Part shown: one piece after another, positions 28,783 through 32,304 of the stretch | How the letters are laid out: every line of letters starts with the position of its first letter | Numbering within the stretch: position 1 is the stretch's first letter | DNA from: a virus | IMG/VR virus record: IMGVR_UViG_3300011118_000020 | Coordinates: 1 to 32,304 of that record | Strand: one strand, 5' to 3' | DNA: 32,304 bases | Position numbers and translations under genes: made by a program | The notes under the pieces: generated by a model | Database searches by the model: none | The model's input: only the letters and a program-made list of their open reading frames with translations | What the model was told of the DNA's origin: nothing

Positions 28783-30021
28783 TTAATTTAAAGTTAGTAA
28801 ATCTCTTTTGAAATGATTTAAAGTATAATTTTTCTTTTTACTTACTGCTTTGTATATTTTGCTTTCTATTCCTCCTTCTGTAAAAATCCAAAACACTTCA
28901 TTCTCAAGTCTTTCTTTTGTAGTCATTCTATCTCTAGACTGCCAATAACTAGTCGCACTAAAATCTATATTGTAATATACTAAATACTTAGCATTGCGCA
29001 AAGATATACCCTCTCGACCTGAAACAATTTGTAATGCTATAGATTTTTCTGTAGTATTAAACTCATCAAGGTCTGTACATATATTATCTCCATAGACTTT
29101 CTTAATTGCATTAAGCTCTTCCTTAAACTTATAGAATATTCCTACTTTATTACAACAAAAATTATCATATATGTATTGAGCTTTAAACAAATCCAACACC
29201 ATAGAATTGCCGCTTTCAAACTTAACTGTACCACTATACATTTGATGTAGCTTCTGCATAAGCTTTACACTCGTGTCCGCAAGTATAACCTCATCTTCAC
29301 CTTCCAGCACAAGAAGCTTCTTTAACTTAGAACACATAACCATTAAACTCTCAGGAGCATCAACAAACAAAATCTTTTCTTTTATAGAAGATTCAAATCC
29401 TGCTTCCTTTTGCGTGTATGAGATGGTATAAGGATTCATATCATCAATTATGGTCTCCTTAGCATCAGAATAATCATTTACCATAAACCCACCTATTCTT
29501 TTGGTAGTAACTGTTACATAATCACTAGCAAACTTATAAAAGTTAGAGTACTTATTAAATGGATTATTTGGAATGGCATATACTTGATGATACATTTGAC
29601 TATAAGATTCAGGTGTTGGTGTACCTGAAAGCAATATAACATATGGTTTGTTTCTTCTAATAAGTTCAGATACAGCTTTAGCTCTTTTACTTGGCTTTGG
29701 AAAAGCACCCATCCCATGTGCTTCATCACAAACTATAGCATCCCAACCCCCTTGGTCGATCTTGTGAAGTGACTCGTAGTTGATTACTTGTAATTCATAG
29801 CCTGGCTTCAATAAATTGTAGTCAGATTCTATTGAGCTTATCGCTCTCTTCTTCGTGATGAACAATGCTCTGTTCACACTCATCATTTTATTTAAAATTC
29901 CTAGAGAGGTAAGTGTCTTACCTGTTCTTACTTCCATAGATAGATACAGAAATTTCTTAGTTAATAAAACTTCTGTACCATTATCTATAATGTTTTGTTG
30001 GTAGTCTCTAAATTGTATCAT
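28783..30021 (-). CDS. SNF2-like superfamily 2 DNA helicase/translocase
   Basis: A 412-residue helicase with SF2 motifs in order: motif I R32-T-G-K-T36, motif II D99-E-A-H102, motif III S132-G-T-P135, and a C-terminal RecA-like half with SGREGISLRNAKYLVYYN and the motif VI region YWQSRDRM. The compact length and DEAH/SGTP set match the SNF2-type helicases found in crAss-like and other phages. It probably remodels protein-DNA complexes or forks during replication and recombination with the adjacent nucleases. The ATG overlaps the preceding small gene by 14 bases. No accessory nuclease domain is fused; the nucleases are encoded as separate neighbours. Confidence 0.88.
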   Translation of the reverse strand: MIQFRDYQQNIIDNGTEVLLTKKFLYLSMEVRTGKTLTSLGILNKMMSVNRALFITKKRAISSIESDYNLLKPGYELQVINYESLHKIDQGGWDAIVCDEAHGMGAFPKPSKRAKAVSELIRRNKPYVILLSGTPTPESYSQMYHQVYAIPNNPFNKYSNFYKFASDYVTVTTKRIGGFMVNDYSDAKETIIDDMNPYTISYTQKEAGFESSIKEKILFVDAPESLMVMCSKLKKLLVLEGEDEVILADTSVKLMQKLHQMYSGTVKFESGNSMVLDLFKAQYIYDNFCCNKVGIFYKFKEELNAIKKVYGDNICTDLDEFNTTEKSIALQIVSGREGISLRNAKYLVYYNIDFSATSYWQSRDRMTTKERLENEVFWIFTEGGIESKIYKAVSKKKNYTLNHFKRDLLTLN

Positions 30022-30250
30022 ACTCGTGTCTTATTTCTGTTAGTACTTGACATTTTTCATATTCCTCTAACTCTTCAAAATACATAATCAAATCATCAAC
30101 AACTTTTGTTGTGATGGGCTTCGTTATGTCGTGAATGAAAAAGCTATAGTCTGAAAATGAAAGCTCAGAAAAAGGCACTTTATAGACAACTATGTCATAG
30201 GAATTAAGCATTCCGTAATGTATTTCATCAAAATGATCAAATTCCTCCAT
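30008..30250 (-). CDS. Small unknown acidic protein
   Basis: An 80-residue acidic protein, beginning MEEFDHFDEIHYGMLNSYDI and ending in a helix (EEYEKCQVLTEIRHEYDTI). No recognised family. The second half (about residues 42-75) looks like a helical pair, VVDDLIMYFEELEEYEKC. It overlaps the genes on both sides by 14 bases, which implies it is translated with them. Position between primase-helicase and SNF2 helicase suggests an accessory replication protein, without direct evidence. Confidence 0.65.
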   Translation of the reverse strand: MEEFDHFDEIHYGMLNSYDIVVYKVPFSELSFSDYSFFIHDITKPITTKVVDDLIMYFEELEEYEKCQVLTEIRHEYDTI

Positions 30251-30518
30251 GTGTTTGTCTTAAATAAAGATATACTTTAGGAAGATTTTCTGTTGCTTTT
30301 TTTTGTGTTTTGTACTCAACAGAACCTAATGTTTCTTTACTGTATAAAGTTAATCCTTTTTCTTTACAATATTTGGAAGGCTTACCATCTGTAGATATGC
30401 CCCCCTTCCTAATTGCAATCTTACATCTACCACTATTATCTAGTGGCTGTATGTAAACTTGAAAGTCATTATCTATGCACCACTTAAGGTTTTCGTTAAA
30501 ACTCCAATTGTCCTTCAT
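30237..30518 (-). CDS. Small unknown protein
   Basis: A 93-residue basic protein (MKDNWSFNENLKWCIDNDF...). It looks like a small alpha/beta domain with strands around QVYIQPLDNSGRCKIAIRK and a Lys-rich C-terminal half ending YLYLRQTHGGI. No family recognised. It overlaps the primase-helicase gene by 23 bases and the next gene by 14, so it is part of the same translational chain. Confidence 0.65.
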   Translation of the reverse strand: MKDNWSFNENLKWCIDNDFQVYIQPLDNSGRCKIAIRKGGISTDGKPSKYCKEKGLTLYSKETLGSVEYKTQKKATENLPKVYLYLRQTHGGI

Positions 30519-32304
30519 CTTTCTTAGTATTTTTTTTATCTGTTAAAAATATAATCCAACGGCCATTCAAATCTCTACCTTCATCAGGTATTATATCTGT
30601 TTTGAATACTGCAAATGACTTCAACCATCTATAAAACTCTGTTCTAGATATAGTTCGTTTGGCTTTAGGCGCAAAGTCTGGATTGTCTTGAATAAAATCC
30701 ATATACAATTCATTCTTGTATATCTTTTCATCGAATCGAATCAATTCATTCTTATATTCATTGTCAAATAACCCACACCATTCAACAAACTCATGAGATG
30801 TATCTGCACCTAAGTTTCTTACTGTCTGATTTTTAAAGTTACCTTTAATCAATCCCTTGGTGAGATAGAACATAACATTCTCAATCATATAGTTGTCGAA
30901 TGAACACCATTCATCTTCATCCCATTCAGTAAATAATAGTCTACCAAACTCAACCAATGGTGTAAAGTCTTTAGTATAGAACTGAGCAAATTCAAGTTCC
31001 CATTTTCTCCTGGCGAATGAATTACCTCTACCTTTAATAGCATAGTTGGTTGTAATAGCAACTTTAGGTGACTTACTAAAAGGAATTTTGATAGCATCCT
31101 TGTTTTTCTTTTCCAATGTAAGACCCTCAGTTACTACACTAAACAATCTTTCAAAGTCAAAATACTTTTTTACATCGTCAAAGCATAGTATCTGAGTGTC
31201 AGCGCTTACCAATTGATATGCAAAACTTTTCTCAAAGTTGAAAGACTTACCGTCAATAGTTACAAGCTTTTTCATTTGAGATAGAGCATTCATAAACAAA
31301 CCCTTACCTGTTCCTCCTTCAGGATTTTCAGATATTATTTCATCGTTCAGTATAATTGCAGGACAATACGATAAGTTCTTATATGCGTGTAACATATACC
31401 CTATAGTACTTCTCATTGATAGTATTGTCTGCTTATCTCCACCAGATATGTTATTAATAAATGTTTTGTAATCACAATTAAAAGAATCACACATATCAAA
31501 GTCACGATCAATAACTTGGTCTTTCCAAACATAGCCTCCAAGATCTAAATAATCTATTGTTATTTTTTTAGTCTTAGTTACCTTAACCGCACAATTTCTG
31601 TAATACAGATAGGCAGTATCTTTATCATCTTCTATGAAGTACACATCAACTGTACCTAGTAAGGATAAAAACTCTTCCCTGAAGAATCTAGTTTTGTCTG
31701 CAAAGTAATTGTATACAGACATATCATCAAGGTCTTCCAAATAACCAAGTACAAAATCCTTAATCTCTTCTTCATTAGTATGGTCTATAAGATTATTAGT
31801 TACCCTAACAAAAATAAAATGCTTACTACCTTCTGGACTGTACTTATAAAACCCATTATCTTCTAGAAATTGCCTAAACAAATAATGTACAATTGTTATA
31901 ACCCCTTTGTCATTCTTGTTCCAAAAACGTTTTTCGCTTTCATCCTCTTCAATAGAGGTGATAACAGAATCAATTACAGCGTCTTCAATTTGGGATTCAG
32001 ATAATTGAAGACGGATTTCTTTTTTTGATACTCCACGTTTGAGCTTCATCCGTACTTGATTAACCCTATCTTCATCCTCGTAATACTTAGAGCCAAAGTT
32101 TTGAGTCTGAGCATAAGCTGAGTTAATAGTGGTTTTAATTTCATTCATTGTAAAATCAGCACTTTCAAACTGACTCATAATGTACTCTGATAAAGACCTG
32201 CTTACTCCGTAGTCATTAAAAGCAGCTGCTAGTATGTAGATGTTATTGTTTCTTTCTCCATCTATCATACCAAACTTCTTAGTCCACCACTTCATAAGAA
32301 TGTC
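30496..32304 (-). CDS. D5-type primase-helicase, 5' end beyond window
   Basis: The frame is still open at the right edge; the first Met in view (32295) lies within an ongoing domain, so the true start is outside. From that Met: a PriCT-like segment (RNNNIYILAAAFNDYGV, residues 15-31), then a D5-N-like region, then a superfamily 3 helicase: Walker A EGGTGKG (326-332), Walker B ILCFDDV (369-375), motif C KVAITTNYAI (411-420) and an arginine-finger candidate in FARRKWE. A winged-helix-like tail (ISRTEFYRWLKSF) follows, and the end is basic. Relatives carry an N-terminal primase domain, expected outside the window. It would form a hexameric helicase that primes and unwinds the phage origin. It is the first gene of the minus-strand operon in view. 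Confidence 0.88.
   Translation of the reverse strand, partial: DILMKWWTKKFGMIDGERNNNIYILAAAFNDYGVSRSLSEYIMSQFESADFTMNEIKTTINSAYAQTQNFGSKYYEDEDRVNQVRMKLKRGVSKKEIRLQLSESQIEDAVIDSVITSIEEDESEKRFWNKNDKGVITIVHYLFRQFLEDNGFYKYSPEGSKHFIFVRVTNNLIDHTNEEEIKDFVLGYLEDLDDMSVYNYFADKTRFFREEFLSLLGTVDVYFIEDDKDTAYLYYRNCAVKVTKTKKITIDYLDLGGYVWKDQVIDRDFDMCDSFNCDYKTFINNISGGDKQTILSMRSTIGYMLHAYKNLSYCPAIILNDEIISENPEGGTGKGLFMNALSQMKKLVTIDGKSFNFEKSFAYQLVSADTQILCFDDVKKYFDFERLFSVVTEGLTLEKKNKDAIKIPFSKSPKVAITTNYAIKGRGNSFARRKWELEFAQFYTKDFTPLVEFGRLLFTEWDEDEWCSFDNYMIENVMFYLTKGLIKGNFKNQTVRNLGADTSHEFVEWCGLFDNEYKNELIRFDEKIYKNELYMDFIQDNPDFAPKAKRTISRTEFYRWLKSFAVFKTDIIPDEGRDLNGRWIIFLTDKKNTKKDEGQLEF

Noticed and set aside
28999-29006. 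Minus-strand TATCTTTG (followed by CGC) inside the SNF2 helicase gene as a promoter
   Set aside because: A perfect -7 box, but it lies mid-gene 220 bases before the next start; about one such octamer per strand is expected by chance in this window.
1-32304. tRNA genes, CRISPR arrays, insertion sequences, integrase or attachment sites
   Set aside because: None recognised on reading both strands; no regularly spaced repeats, transposase motifs or cloverleaf structures were seen.

Overview
This window is a piece of a tailed double-stranded DNA phage of podovirus type that most likely infects a member of the Bacteroidota (marine or flavobacterial type). The DNA is AT-rich. Genes are packed with gaps of a few bases or short overlaps. 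Start codons follow A-rich leaders without Shine-Dalgarno motifs. Several starts are preceded by the TAnnTTTG -7 element typical of Bacteroidota promoters; one exact 13-mer (TTTTGTATCTTTG) occurs twice, directly in front of two genes. The portal, major capsid, P22-gp4-like and large stabilisation (muzzle-type) proteins look, from memory, like those of crAss-like phages and Cellulophaga podoviruses. No database search was possible, so family names rest on motifs and recall.

Left arm (1-25538, + strand) is the virion module: the tail end of a gene that may be terminase, portal (82-2538), a scaffold-like protein, major capsid protein, a conserved unknown, a ring/adaptor protein, the gp4-like head-tail joining protein, a 1475-residue muzzle/stabilisation protein, two further tail proteins, a GNAT-like acetyltransferase, and three large proteins (335, 663 and 2665 residues) that have the look of an internal, ejected protein set. 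Two hairpin terminators flank the 247-residue gene, and the second runs directly into a promoter.

Right arm (25527 to beyond the right edge, - strand) is one convergent operon for replication and nucleic-acid metabolism. In transcription order it holds a D5-type primase-helicase (5' end outside the window), two small unknowns, an SNF2-like helicase, a PD-(D/E)XK-like protein, a VRR-NUC nuclease, an unknown, a stand-alone DnaA domain-IV-like DNA-binding protein, two small unknowns, a calcineurin-like phosphoesterase, a dATP/dGTP diphosphohydrolase-like (DUF5664-type) protein and a 40-codon ORF that overlaps the end of the left arm. The only sizeable gap in this arm (27145-27211) is AT-rich, holds a perfect 11-bp palindrome and one DnaA-box match, with a second box 32 bases further on; it is a candidate origin or operator.

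The most striking observation is inside the 2665-residue virion gene. At 20875-21078 the +1 frame encodes a coherent, basic 67-residue protein that starts MPFKSQAQR and resembles free-standing small phage proteins. The main frame there is only a low-complexity Thr/Glu linker, and base composition jumps to about 50% G+C. This looks like an overprinted gene nested in a giant ejection-protein gene.
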